This document shows, in pieces, positions 23,101-34,669 of a DNA stretch of 64,000 nucleotides. Made by a program: the position numbers and the translations under genes. This stretch comes from Antedon mediterranea. Taxonomy: Eukaryota > Echinodermata > Crinoidea > Comatulida > Antedonidae. The stretch spans positions 11,531,201 through 11,595,200 of the forward strand of contig NC_092670.1 of assembly GCF_964355755.1 (NCBI RefSeq), in the 5' to 3' direction. The notes below the pieces were generated by a model, which worked only from the letters and a program-made list of their open reading frames with translations, made no database searches and was not told where the DNA came from. Numbering within the stretch: the stretch's first letter is position 1; each line of letters begins with the position of its first letter.

Positions 23101-26100
23101 TTCATTGGAAAATGGCCCAATTAACAATATACAGTACAGTAAGTATAAAAATGAGACTGAAAAGTTCTAAATTCATTAAATTATCATTTTATTCTTTGTT
23201 ACTTATACAATCTATTCAGTATTATTATTAATATTATTGTTTTTTTTTAATATAAATAATATATTTACATTTTTTATTCTAGAGTCATCCAAAACTGGCA
23301 GAGAAATTAAAGTTAATGATTAAAGACTGGGCAGAAGATTTTAAAGGAGATTCTCAACTTAGGTAAAATAAATGAATCAATCAATTAATAAATCAATAAT
23401 CAATCAATTGAACAATCAATAAATTTATCAATTTATAATCAATAATCAATCAATTGAACAATCAATGAATTTATCAATTTATAATCAATTAATTGAACAA
23501 TCAATTATTCAATCAAATAATCAATCAATCAATCAATTGGCAAAGTGTCTACTTCATTCTGTAACTTTATGACTGCAGGATGCAATGCCAACGGCTATAA
23601 AGCAACAGAACGTTTAATTAATATGTCTTCTTAATTAATTAATTATAGTTTATTTAATTTTACTACTGTATATCTAAACATTTTATATCCTTTTTAGTTT
23701 AATTCCAACGCTATATCAAGAATTAAAACAAGCAGGGCATGATTTTGCACCAGATAAACAGGTAAGACAGTATTTAAATGCAATAAATCTGTCCTTGAAA
23801 GAAAATGTTTTATTATAATATAAACAAGGGTATATGAAAAAAAAAAAAAAAATAAATGGCAGTATAGATAGAAATGTGTGTAAAATGTTTGGATATTGAT
23901 TGTAACCTTAGACAAACTATTTTTTATTGTTTTAGCCTACAAAGAGTACACCTGTTTCTAGTAACCCAAACGTAGTGTCTTCACAACAGGAAGAAGATGA
24001 TATTGCAAAAGGTCAGTTAGATAAAAAATATTTTATGGTCCGCAATTTTCTGTTCTTGTGCATTTATGTAAAAGACTAGTCCAGTCGTAGAGGTACCAAC
24101 TTAAAAAAAGAATTACCTTGAGATTTATGAAAGGATGACCTAATTATAGAGGGTGTTAATGTTATAGAATTTGTAATATATCAAAACATAGAGGGGCCCT
24201 ATGTTAAAGAAAATCCTAGTCATCGATATCTATAGTAAACAATAAGTATGCAACTCCATTTCCAAATGCAGAAAATGTGTTGGCAACATATTTTTGTCTT
24301 TATTTGTAAAAAAAAAGGAAATTGTTAGTGGGAGTATAACTCAAAACATTACTCAAATGTCAGGATATCAGGTTAGGTTTGTTGAACAGGTGATTTGCCA
24401 AGACCAGTGGTTGCCTACAAGTACATACAAATGCTACTGTTATTTCTTAGTTATATGTTTTTATTCCGAAATTGTATATTATATTACTCATCATTTTGTT
24501 TTTCAGCTATCCAACTGTCTTTAGAAGGTAACTCACCTAGCGCTGCCAGTAGCCTCTATCCCACTACCAACATTGCATCGGTAACAGCAAGCCCCCAGCC
24601 TAGGAGGGAGTCACGTAAGGTCAAAGCTCTCTACGACTTTGAGGCTGCTGAGGATAACGAGTTGACCTTTAAAGCGGGAGAGTTTATTAGCGTTTTGGAT
24701 GATAGGTTAGTCATGTGAAAATCTTTTGCTAAAACTCTGTCTACACTTGTTTGACAAAAAAAAATATGATTGGCCCAAATATGGTAGTGATATGACATCA
24801 CCATGTCCATATATGAGCACGTCACATTTTTTTGTCAAAAAATATGATAGTGTAGACAAGGCTTAACATGTGGTACTTGGTTAATTAGATATTTGAGAGC
24901 TTGAACTCGAACAATAGCCTGGCGTTCATACCTCTAGACCACAGAGCTTGCGCTGATGGCTAGGGTAGGTGACTCAACTCTTTGGCTCAAAGCTACTCCA
25001 CAGTAGTTAATACATTTAACATTACCATGTAAACAACACTAGGTCTATTTGAAAATATACAATTATTTTTAATACTAGAATTACCAATTTTTATAAAACT
25101 ATCATTTAAACCCAACCCATTTATTTGAATGTTTACCTTAAATGTGTACCTCTTCCCTTTCTACTTTTATACATTAGATTAATATTCTTAATTCTCATAT
25201 TTATTTGGATGTTATGTATCCTTGTCATTCAATTTTTTATATATCTGTATGTACTTTTATGTTCATCTTACTGTAAACTATGTAAAATTCAATCTCTGTT
25301 TACTTAGATTGCAATAAAGATTATTTGATTATTGATACTCTGTGATAGAATCTTGTTACAATTTCTTTTAAAACTTTTTTTTAGTGACGTAAATTGGTGG
25401 AAAGGTGAAAATTCAAGAGGGGTCGGGTTATTTCCTTCAAATTTTGTTACTGCAGATTTAACAGCGGAAACTGAAGCTGGTAAGTTGGTGTTTGTAAATT
25501 ATTATCCGCTTGCATTGCTTTTCATATATTGAATTTCAATAGTTTGTTTCTGTGGATCTCAGAATTAATATCAGTTTGCCAAAATTAATGACGCCCATGT
25601 TTGCAGAAAAAAATCACTTTTGAAATAAACTGAATAAAGTAGAACCCATGGGATCCACCAACAACTGAATATTTATTTATTTATTTATTCTTTCTTTTGA
25701 CTGGATTGCATTTTCAGTAACGCAGTACTGCTTTCCAAAATGGTCCAGTTATAAGTTTAAAAGTAAATAAAAATTATAACATAAATACACAGTAGGCCTA
25801 ATTTAAAAGATATATACAGAACAGTTAAAAACAAATAAAATATAAAAAATAAAATATTAAAAAAAATGTAGGACATAGATATATTTCCCGCCCTCCTTGT
25901 AACAGGAAAGTGTGTCCTCTAAATATGGTTGTCCCAAAGGAGAGGTTCTTCTCTTGTAGTAGGTTGATGGTGTAAGAATGAGAGTGATCTCTGCCAAACT
26001 TTTGGCACAGCTGAGTCAATACAGTAATTAATAACATTTTATCTTTTATAAAACAAAAAGATCAGAAACTACAGTAGTCATACAATTTCTTAATCGTATG

Positions 26101-29100
26101 CTCTGTCTACACTATCAAACATTACGTGAGAAAAAAGTGATGTGCCCATTATATGGATATGATGGCATCATGTCACTACCATATTTGGGCATATCACACT
26201 AGTTTGGTAGTGTAGACTAGCCTTTGCATTGTTTGGCATTTTAAGATGAAGTCTTAAGCTCTGTCTGCACTATCAAACTAGTTTGGAAAAAAGTGTGATA
26301 TACCCAAATAGAGTAGTGATATGACATCATCATGTCCATATATGGGCACATAACATATTTTTGTCACATAAAGTTTGGTAGTGTAGACAGACCTTTACTG
26401 TTATTTTTGTACCAAATCATTCATTTCAGATATCAAAGCAAGAGAGAAAAAAAGTGTCTCCTTCGATGAGGAGGTCGAGGTTCGTGCAATTGAATCAACT
26501 CCAATTGTGGTAACAATTGATGAGACTAAAATGGAAGATACATTAACAATGCTTCAAAATGCAGACCCGACGGAAGAAAGACCAGATCCAGCGGAAATGC
26601 TCGTTTCAGAAGGTAATCCATTAAAAAATGTCTAGTTTTCAGAAGTGGCCACTAAATGGAGGCAAATAGTGAAACAGCTTTGTTTGATGTTACTTGATTT
26701 CTACTGTATTATATTCACATCCAACAACAAGAAGCCTGCCACTTACAACACATAAAAATAGGAAACAAAACAAATAAAAAGTGTATATATATGAGCCATC
26801 TAGATTTAAATATATACCTCAATTTTACGTTTAAAACAACAAAGAGAATCATAAAAAATATCAATAGAATCATCTATAGAAACAAATGATTTATAGAATT
26901 TGTAAATATACAAATAAAAAAACTCTGTTTAGAAGCATTGACTTGAGAGAATTGATTATTGAATTCACTTTATTCTAAAAGTACACATTTTAGACTGGTG
27001 TGCAACCATAGGAGCCTTAAAGCTCTGTCTACACTATCAAACTAGTTTGACAAAAATGACTGTGATGTGCCCAAATATGGTAGTGATGTGCCCAAATATA
27101 GTAGTGATATGACATCATAGTGTCTATATATGGGCACATCACATTTTTTTGTCACATAAAGTTTGATAGTATAGACAGAGCTTAAATTAAATTATTCTTT
27201 TCTTTAAACATATAAATATGTGTTATCAAAGTTTGTCAACAGTTTTATAATAGGTAAACATTGTATATTTTTTAATTCAGAAACTTGTAATCGTATGGCG
27301 CCCCTTATAGACCAAGAACTTGAAAGAATCGACCGTGAACATGCGGACCTAACAGGATTGAATGAGAAACTAATTAGAGCATTTGACACATATCAGAAGT
27401 TAATGAGGGAGGCACCTGTGTATGGGTATTCATTAAGGGGGTCAGTTGGGCCTGGAACAGCTTACAGTTCTTTGCCATCTCAGGTATCTAAAGTTATACT
27501 TATTTAAATGTGTAAAGCTCTGTCTACACTATCAAACTTTATGTGACAAAAAGGTGTGATGTACAGTACCCAAATATGGTAGTGATATGGCCAAATATGG
27601 TAGTGATATGGCCAAATATGGTAGTGATATGGCCAAATATGGACACATCACATTTTTTTTGTAGACACAGCTTGACAGGGTGTAAATTGAGAGGTTTGCT
27701 CAGTGGGTGCCATGTTGAAATAAGCTTTAGGCTAGGTGGAAGTCTTTGAACATAGGCGTTCCTGCCCAGAACAATTGCATCCATGATTTTTAACATTATG
27801 ATGTGAAAAATGTCTAAAGAAATACCTGTATAAATACTAGTGTACTATAATGATAAAGAGTGAAAGAATTTTTTATTTTCAACCAATTTAGCCCAGTGGG
27901 TTAACTAATATACAGGGGCTCTCTTTAATAAAATATTGAAACAATTATTGGAAATTGTACCATTAAACATGGTCATGATTTCCCTGAGTGTGTGTGGATG
28001 AAAAACTGAATAACAAAATAATCATGTGTATTTTATTTTATAGCCGTATGGGTCCATGCCTCCGCCACAGTACATGCCGCATGGTGCAATGCAGCAAATG
28101 CCTGGCATGGCTATGGGAATGCCACAAATGGTAGGGCAACCTCAGAATAGTCAAGGTATGGCAGGGATGCCTCATGGTATGGTACCACCTGGTGTAGCAC
28201 ATCCAGGGATGGGGCCAGGTGCACCACCTGGTGTGCCTCCAGGTATGTCCACAGGTGTTGTACAAATGCCAGGTGCCATGGAACAACAAACGGGCCAGAT
28301 GCAATATACATCAAGGTAAAGTCTTGAATTAAAACATATTGTGCATTATTTTGTTTTGTTAATCTTTATAAATTCTATTTAATTTAATTTTTAATTGTTG
28401 AATGTTTATGTCTTGTCATAATTGTATTTTTCGTAAAATTGAAATAAATAAGAATTTACTCATATTTTCTATTTACTACAATAGAACCCCCCCCCCCCCC
28501 CCTTTGGGACACAATTATTGGAGGGAGGGGAACCCATTTTACTTATTTTTAAAAGAATTCTTGTACACTATTTTTTGCTGGTATCTATCTTCTTATTGTA
28601 CCTTAACTTATGTTGTTTTAAGGTTGGGAGGGGGGTCGAAGTCTTTTGTTTATTGGGCCGCGCTCCACACTTTTGTTTATTATATCTTGATAACTTCTCT
28701 GTTGAAATGTTAAATGAAGTGTGGAGAAACAAATACCAAGTAAACAAATACATTGAGATGACATCCTTTTCATGAAAGAGACCTTTTCCTGATTTAACAC
28801 TTCTGAAATAACCACTATTCAGAGAAGACTATATTGGGTACTTTATCCCTTGATTCCTAAGGTTTTACTGTAGTTAATATGACATTATTTATTTGCTATA
28901 TTATTTCAGTCCAATGCAGAGCGGGACATACACACATCAGAGTACAGGTGTTCCTGGCATGTCAGTCCCTGGCAGTCTTATGAACTCACAGCAAAGCAGT
29001 AGCACAGTAAGCCTTCCCATGTCATCATCTAACCAACCGCCATCATTAGTTTCATCAGCACAACTCGGTGTTAGCAGCGGGAGCTCATCCTTGCCACCAA

Positions 29101-29225
29101 TGCACACCACAGGTCACATGACCACAGATTTTAGCAACCAAGGCAACGCTCAGATGCCCCCATTTCAGTCAATGTCGCCACCTAACCAACCAGTCTATAG
29201 CCAATCACCGCAGTTTTTACTCTAA
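20119..29225 (+). CDS. STAM: STAM, ESCRT-0 signal-transducing adaptor molecule
   Basis: Thirteen exons: 20119-20161, 21482-21566, 21992-22067, 22731-22826, 23283-23362, 23698-23761, 23936-24011, 24507-24705, 25385-25479, 26430-26612, 27281-27483, 28044-28315 and 28910-29225. Phases agree throughout, giving 595 residues (vertebrate STAMs about 525-540). With HRS, STAM forms ESCRT-0, which binds ubiquitinated cargo on early endosomes. Domains: VHS about 5-140 ([20 protein letters not shown] start; [18 protein letters not shown]); ubiquitin-interacting motif about 165-182 ([15 protein letters not shown]); SH3 about 211-267 ([37 protein letters not shown]); the HRS-binding helical region about 333-377 ([16 protein letters not shown]); one YSSL as remnant of the ITAM. 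The tail is Met/Pro/Gly-rich, then Ser/Gln-rich. Intron 4 is GC-AG. Six introns hold a MITE, a SINE or a simple repeat. Confidence 0.95.
21728..21900 (+). mobile_element. Degenerate tRNA-derived SINE in STAM intron 2
   Basis: GTGGAGCTGTAGCTTGGTGATTAATGTGC followed about 35 bp on by GTGTTCAATCCTGACC resembles the A- and B-boxes of a tRNA-derived SINE. It then has a tail with CACTCCCTAAACCTCAAATGAGACTTAG. It is diverged and lacks a clear poly(A) end. Confidence 0.5.
23363..23545. repeat. ATCAATCAATTGAACA simple repeat in STAM intron 5
   Basis: This is an irregular array of AATCAATCAATTGAACAATC and ATTTATCAATTTATAATC words covering most of the intron start. Confidence 0.8.
24733..24864. mobile_element. 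Type 1 MITE in STAM intron 8
   Basis: Ends ACTCTGTCTACACTTGTTTG and TGATAGTGTAGACAAG, with the GGCCCAAATATGGTAGTGATATGACATCA interior of the family. The left end has lost part of CTATCAAACTAG. Confidence 0.8.
26100..26220. mobile_element. Type 1 MITE in STAM intron 9 (first of two)
   Basis: GCTCTGTCTACACTATCAAAC at the left, AGTTTGGTAGTGTAGAC at the right; the interior is shortened compared with other copies. A second copy starts 36 bp further on. Confidence 0.82.
26256..26395. mobile_element. Type 1 MITE in STAM intron 9 (second of two)
   Basis: AAGCTCTGTCTGCACTATC at the left and AGTTTGGTAGTGTAGACAG at the right, with the full TGATATACCCAAATA...ATGTCCATATATGGGCACAT interior. It ends 35 bp before exon 10. 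Confidence 0.85.
27019..27184. mobile_element. Type 1 MITE in STAM intron 10
   Basis: AAAGCTCTGTCTACACTATC at the left and GATAGTATAGACAGAGCTT at the right: one of the most complete copies. The GTGCCCAAATATGGTAGTGAT segment is duplicated inside it. It lies about 100 bp before exon 11. Confidence 0.88.
27514..27673. mobile_element. Type 1 MITE in STAM intron 11 with internal 21 bp repeats
   Basis: The left end AAAGCTCTGTCTACACTATC is complete; the right end is degraded (GTAGACACAGCTT). Inside, CAAATATGGTAGTGATATGGC is repeated three times in tandem with a partial fourth. The repeat length of 21 bp keeps a frame open on both strands, which explains short open frames here. Confidence 0.85.
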
Positions 29226-29927
29226 CAGAAAAGACAGTAAATAGAATATACTTCGGAATAGTTCATTATGCGGTAGGGTATAAATACATATTTATGGATG
29301 ATTAATATTGAATAACTAAATCATGCGTCAGTTTTATTATTATGTGTTTTTAAGCATTATTATTTATTTATTTGTGATGAATATGGTAATTTAGTATAAA
29401 AGAGAGGAACATATTAATTTTTTTATTATATTGAAGTATACTGTAATATTATTAGTGTACTGTAACATAACCCTAATACACAGAAAAATATTACTGCAGT
29501 AATTGCAATATTTAATGCAGCATTAAATTATATATTACTGCATGAATATTATGTATTCTTATTTCATATTATAAATAGAAATACGGAACGGAAGCATAAT
29601 GTTTATTTTTCATATACACATTTACAACAGCCCAGGTTTCTCTGTTTTTGAATTAATTAATAATATGTACATCAATGGTGGTAAACCAGTATATAAGTTT
29701 AGAAATGTCACGTGAATTCAGATAATTATTATAAATATGCACTTGACTTCCAGAAGCATGGGTGTGTCCAGGATATTCAAAATGAGGGTATGCTAATAGT
29801 AACATAGTATAAATAGTCTGTCAAAAATAAAAAAATCAAAAATTAATTTTATAATTTAGCTGTCAAAGGATCACATGCTTCAAGTGACCTCTTACGCCCC
29901 TCTGGATCCACCCCTGAGAATTGATCT

Positions 29928-30090
29928 TATGTCTGGCTGCGACAAATACCCACAGTGCTGTACTATGTACATATTCTCTGTGGCGTGCGGCGTATGTTAA
30001 GGGGCAGATCATGTTGAAGCCACAGATAAACCCTTTGATCTTGAGTTCAGCATCCTGTTGTTAGACTGCCTTGGTCAAATAAATAAGGTT
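29928..30090 (+). repeat. Dispersed repeat with GGCTGCGACA inverted ends
   Basis: A core opens with CTTATGTCTGGCTGCGACAA and ends near GCCACAGATAAACCC. A tail with GAGTTCAGCATCCTGTTGTT and GACTGCCTTGG follows. A second member at 47576-47735 has the same tail orientation but the core in the opposite orientation. Confidence 0.65.
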
Positions 30091-30660
30091 GAAAACTTAC
30101 CCTCCTTTGCCTTTCTCTAATAATAACCCTTCTAACCGTGGTTGAATAACTTTGTGCCTGCCCCCAACCCTACCACCTTCTGCCGCCTATATTATATAAG
30201 GTGAAAGAAAGAGCTTCTAGAAAAGATTTTCCCATCTTCCGTGTCCTTCCCTCCCCTTTGCTAATCACATCCAAAATAAATTCATTTTTTATTGTTATTA
30301 TTGAGAAAGGTATCATTACAAACATGAAAATGTAAATCTATCTGCTAAATATGTAGATAAAATTAAGAAATATAGAGGTCTAAATAAGATAAAATTAAAA
30401 AATAGAAAATGCCACCAGTTTAAGTTAAACTGAAAAAAATAAATAATACCACACTTGAATATTTTCATTTTCAAAATGTAAATAAATTGTAATTAATATA
30501 CTATTGTTGTCAAATAAGTCGTTTTGGTTTTTTAAATGGCAATAGGGACAATATTTTAATTGTTAAAATGAGTTTTATGTGTCTCTCCTAATATATTGTT
30601 TGGTGGGATATTTGCTAGTGTATTTTTTGTTATTTGTAATCAAACACACACTTACATTAC

Positions 30661-30792
30661 GCTCTGTCTACACTATCAAACTAGTTTGACAAAAAAATAT
30701 GATTGGCCCAAATATAGTAGTGATATAATATCATCATGTCCATATATGGGCACATCACCTTTTTGTGACATAAAGTTTGATTGTGTAGACAA
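30661..30792. mobile_element. Type 1 MITE between STAM and the Rab7-like gene
   Basis: GCTCTGTCTACACTATC at the left and GTTTGATTGTGTAGACAAG at the right, with the typical GGCCCAAATATAGTAGTGATAT and CCATATATGGGCACATCAC interior. Confidence 0.85.
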
Positions 30793-31334
30793 GTATACAG
30801 TTACAATAGAACCCCTACTTTGGAGACCTCTATTACACTTTCTTATAAAACAGATGAAAGGACAATACAATGCAATACAGTTTGTTGTGTCTTGAAGGTG
30901 TCCCCTTAATAGAGTTTCCACTGTATATGTATTTTCACCAAGGGTTATGATTGTAATGAATGTCTTACTTTTATTTTCGGCATGGTCTCTATCGGAATAT
31001 GGTCCTTAAATGGAGACATGCGGATGCTTTTGTTATTTATACAGTTTTGGGTAATATAAGTATTATATGGGCACGGTGGAGTATTAAATATTCACCTTTA
31101 AGACGTGACTGATTTTAAGCATGCATCATAATGTTTGTCCTCTCTAGGCCTACTTTAGTAAGTTAAACACTACTGTGTTTTTACTAATGAGTAAAGTACA
31201 AATCTCACTACTGTAGGCCTATCTAGTTTATGCTTTTCCCGGTTTCAGCCTAAAAAAGCCTACAAACGTTTTTAAAACAATATAAAAAGAGCCATATAAT
31301 ATAAAACCGGTGGAAGCACACAAACTGCAGTAAA

Positions 31335-31505
31335 ATGTTTTCGACGGACGGAAGAAAGACGTATACGCAATGCAAGTAATTTGTGACCAATCACAAGCGA
31401 TGGATTATCCAAACTGTTGCATTGTCATTGGTTAACTCGCTTGTATTGCGTTTACGTCCTTGCGTTGCGTCGTAGCTTTACATGGGAAGGGAACCACTCA
31501 AAGTC
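31335..31505. mobile_element. Type 2 MITE (GACCAATCACAAGCGA family)
   Basis: TGACCAATCACAAGCGATGG near 31385 and TCATTGGTTAACTCGCTTG near 31425 are inverted. The outer ACGTCCTTGCGTTGCGTCG and GGGAAGGGAACCAC match the right end of the complete copy at 49399-49579. The left end is diverged. Confidence 0.65.
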
Positions 31506-32955
31506 AACTACACATTGCCAGTAAAATTCATCTCTAATAAAACATTTATTTGCTCGAGTTTGAAGTGATATTTTATTGAATTATAAGTATCACCAATACA
31601 AAAGGTTACTATTAGTATATGTATGTTTTATTATCTGTGTGTATGCAACTGCTAAATGAATGCACTTTATATAATATACTATTCCAATTCGAATATAAGC
31701 CCAGCCTCAATGCATTTGTGACGGGCTTACACCTTAGGACCAAAATGGTTCCAGGAGGAAGGAAATGAATTCTCTAATATTGTCAATGGGCTTATGATCG
31801 GGTCAGTATAGTATATAAATGGAAATTAATAATATTTTTATTAGTATATAACATTTTTTTTTCCAAAGAACCCAACAAATTGTATGTAATTATTACCATA
31901 TTAACATGATTTCTATTAAATGAAAGCGGAGAAAATAAGAGTCTGAAACCATGTGTGTGCTTTTCTATATCTTGTAAATGTGGGCATGAGGAGGATTTGG
32001 ATGGGTGTAGGTTGTTGGAAATATAATGTACTGTACTAGAACATCTGCTTCAAATTGACCAACCTATCGCCCACGCTTGGTATGGACTTTCTGCTGTGCT
32101 CGAACACTTCTTTTCTATTTCAAAAAAGAAATATATATACTATAAAGCCCTATAATGTTCGTGTGATAGCAGCGCAGACTTATACAGTATGTCACGCAAT
32201 GTCGGTGGATCTTATATTCTTTATTGGTATCACGTAAACTACATTATAATGAAGTTGACAGTAAATATTCAGAATAGGCCTATTTTACGAGAAAAAACTA
32301 ACATGCGGAATCACATTTCTAAAAAAACCAAATACAATACAAACTAAATTCAAATTTAAAAAAGTATCCAATAAAGGAATTAAATATCATTTGATTGCAT
32401 TTTTTTAAATACAGTAAATCTTATTTCATATTTAAATATTACACTAATTGCTTGGTTTTGGTGTAATTGCGAACTTATTAACACTTTTAACATTGACATG
32501 GTACTAGCATAACTTACAATAAAAATATGATGATGATCATGAAGACACATTTAAGAAAGTATTCATTAAAACAATTGAATTAAACAGTACAAGTAAGTTT
32601 TTTAATTTTAAATATTGCACTAATCTAATGTAAATGCACTAAATTAATCTTAGTGCTAATTAGAGTGTATCTGTAAAGTTGAATTATTTTCAAATATTGC
32701 ACTAACATAAATACACTAAACTTTTACTTATTACATGTTGGATTGTATCAGTAAAGTTTATTTTAGTTTGCACTTGTACAGGCAATACACTAAATTTAAT
32801 GTAGGCCTAACACACCTACATTATTGCAAACATGTTCAATAATGAAATATTTATTGTTACTGTTCTATCAAAATAATTTAAAAACGATAAATTAACTTTA
32901 CAAATCGATAATCCTCAAACACTCCGTGAAACGTGATAAAGTTAAACAAGATATT

Positions 32956-34669
32956 CTAACAACACCGCGGCCAATACCACGAACCACCATCAGGACCACC
33001 ACGGCCGTCCTGTTTTGAAGTGTTTTCTTCTAGTTTAATGATTTCGTTATCATCTTGTTCTGGTTTTTGGGCGAGGGCACTCTTTGCAATCGTTTGGAAA
33101 GCTTCCTTGACTTGAATGTTATTCTTGGCACTGGTTTCAAAATAAGGAATGCTGTACTTCTTACACCAAGTGTGTGCCATTTGTTTAGTTACCTGTAAAA
33201 TACGTCACTATCAATCAAAATTACATATTGAGAGAAATTAACAGTGAACATGGTTGAGCAATGTAATAAATAGCAGCATATCTTTTCAATACATACCACT
33301 GTACGGTTTTTCAAATCGATTTTGTTTCCTATCACGACAAAAGGAATATCCGTGCTTGTCCGATTGAGGACCTCTGTGTAATAACTTTCAAGTGATTCAA
33401 AGGATCTGCTGTTACTTCTGTCTGAAGTTACATCAAATACTAAAACGCAGCCGTGAGCTTTACGAAAGAATGTAGTTGGTAGACTCTTAAACAGTTCTTG
33501 ACCTGCTGTGTCCCATATCTAGTGTACCAAATAATGAAGAAATCATTGCTCTCGAAAAAAAGATTTTTTTTTAATGAAATCGCATGTTATTGTAAATTAA
33601 TTTCCAACTCAGAGAATAGGTGTACATACTTCTATATTAACTGGTCTGTTGTCCACCAAAACCTTTGTTTCATTAATGCCTGTTCCTACGGTTGGGATAG
33701 ATTTATCACTGAATGTGTTGTTGACATATTGGTTTATCAAGGCGGTTTTTCCAACACTAAGACAAAAAGAAACCCATCCTTTTTGAATTACAGTAGTAGT
33801 CATCACCAATCACAAATAAGTGTGATATTTAATTTTAATACAATTTTAATTTAAAAAAAAAAACCTATACAACTAAACACAATTAAGGAAATTCAGGAAT
33901 TTTCCTTTAAATAGAAAGAATATAGGAAGTGTTTAAATTCGTGATGTTGCTTAATATAATAGTTAAGTGCATGTAAATACCACCACTGAAAGTTTCTTAC
34001 TTATGTTCTCCAAGGAGAATGATTTTCAACAACACTTCCTTCATAATTTGTGTACCCTGCAAAACAAAAACATCATCACTCAATAAGCTTTCTAGTTTTA
34101 ATATTCACCGTATTTATTGAAAAGAACTTATTTTGTGTAATTTACAGGATACCAAGATATTAAAAAACCATGGAACAGCCACAATGCTTGGAATTATTTA
34201 TGAATGTTGTATTATACTTTTAAAATATATACTTTCAGAAACTGGTAGACCTACAAATCAAGTTAAAGTTGGATTGCTCGCCGCCGTAATTGCATAAATT
34301 ACGAGTGCATCGCGGTTCCGTCAATCCATTACATACTGTCAATTTTTCTGCACTTACCGCCCTAGCACCCAAGATTTTCTTTTCGAAATCTTCCTTTCTT
34401 GAACTTGTCGTCAGATATTTAGATTGCACATCTTCTATCCACTTTTGCTCATTATCAAAATCTGCATCCGATTCTAGTGCAGAAGCTATCTTCTCATGGA
34501 CTTTCATTACGCTGTTAAAAGCTGTAGTCAAACGGTCGAATAAGTTATTGACGGTGTTAATGTCTGTTGCCGAGTTTTCTCCTATTACTTGGTTCAGTCC
34601 CTTCATCGCTTGGGTAAAAGATCCCATCACATTTCGTTTTTCTTTATTTAGCTGATCTAGATCTGCCAT
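32956..34669 (-). CDS. Divergent Rab7-like GTPase with Gag-like N-terminal extension
   Basis: Five exons on the minus strand: 34358-34669, 34001-34056, 33630-33756, 33297-33518 and 32956-33192. Phases agree, giving 317 residues (Rab7 about 207). Residues about 108-317 are a Rab: P-loop GEHNVGKT, TVGTG near switch I, WDTAGQE, VVIGNKIDL, and PYFETSAK with AFQTIAKSAL as in Rab7, ending in CC for geranylgeranylation. Known Rab7 directs late endosome and lysosome traffic. The P-loop is unusual (EHN where Rab7 has DSG). Exon 1 (residues 1-104) has no Rab homology. It is helical and acidic (GSFTQAMKGLNQVI, FDRLTTAFNSVMKVHEKI, WIEDVQSKYL) and resembles the Gag N-terminus of BEL/Pao retrotransposons, which is inference from pattern. 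Exon 1 ends at a GCG/GTAAGT donor, phase 0; exon 2 continues in frame. An alternative start is the Met in exon 2. Confidence 0.82.

Larger units (their letters stand above)
29226..32955. other. Intergenic region between STAM and the Rab7-like gene
   Basis: The two genes converge here. No gene was recognised. It holds the STAM 3' UTR, a palindromic-core repeat (29928-30090), a type 1 MITE (30661-30792), a repeat of the ACAATAGAACCCC/GGTGTCCCC family (about 30805-30925) and a type 2 MITE (31335-31505). A probable poly(A) signal for the Rab gene (AATAAA on the minus strand) is at 32850-32855, about 100 bp past its stop. Confidence 0.5.

Noticed and set aside
24885-25000. tRNA-like sequence on the minus strand (GTTCGAGTTCAAGC)
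   Set aside because: Only a B-box-like word is present; no cloverleaf can be drawn. It may be a SINE remnant in STAM intron 8.
28038-28314. Minus-strand frames rich in His/Trp opposite STAM exon 12
   Set aside because: Shadow of the Met/Pro/Gly-rich STAM coding exon.
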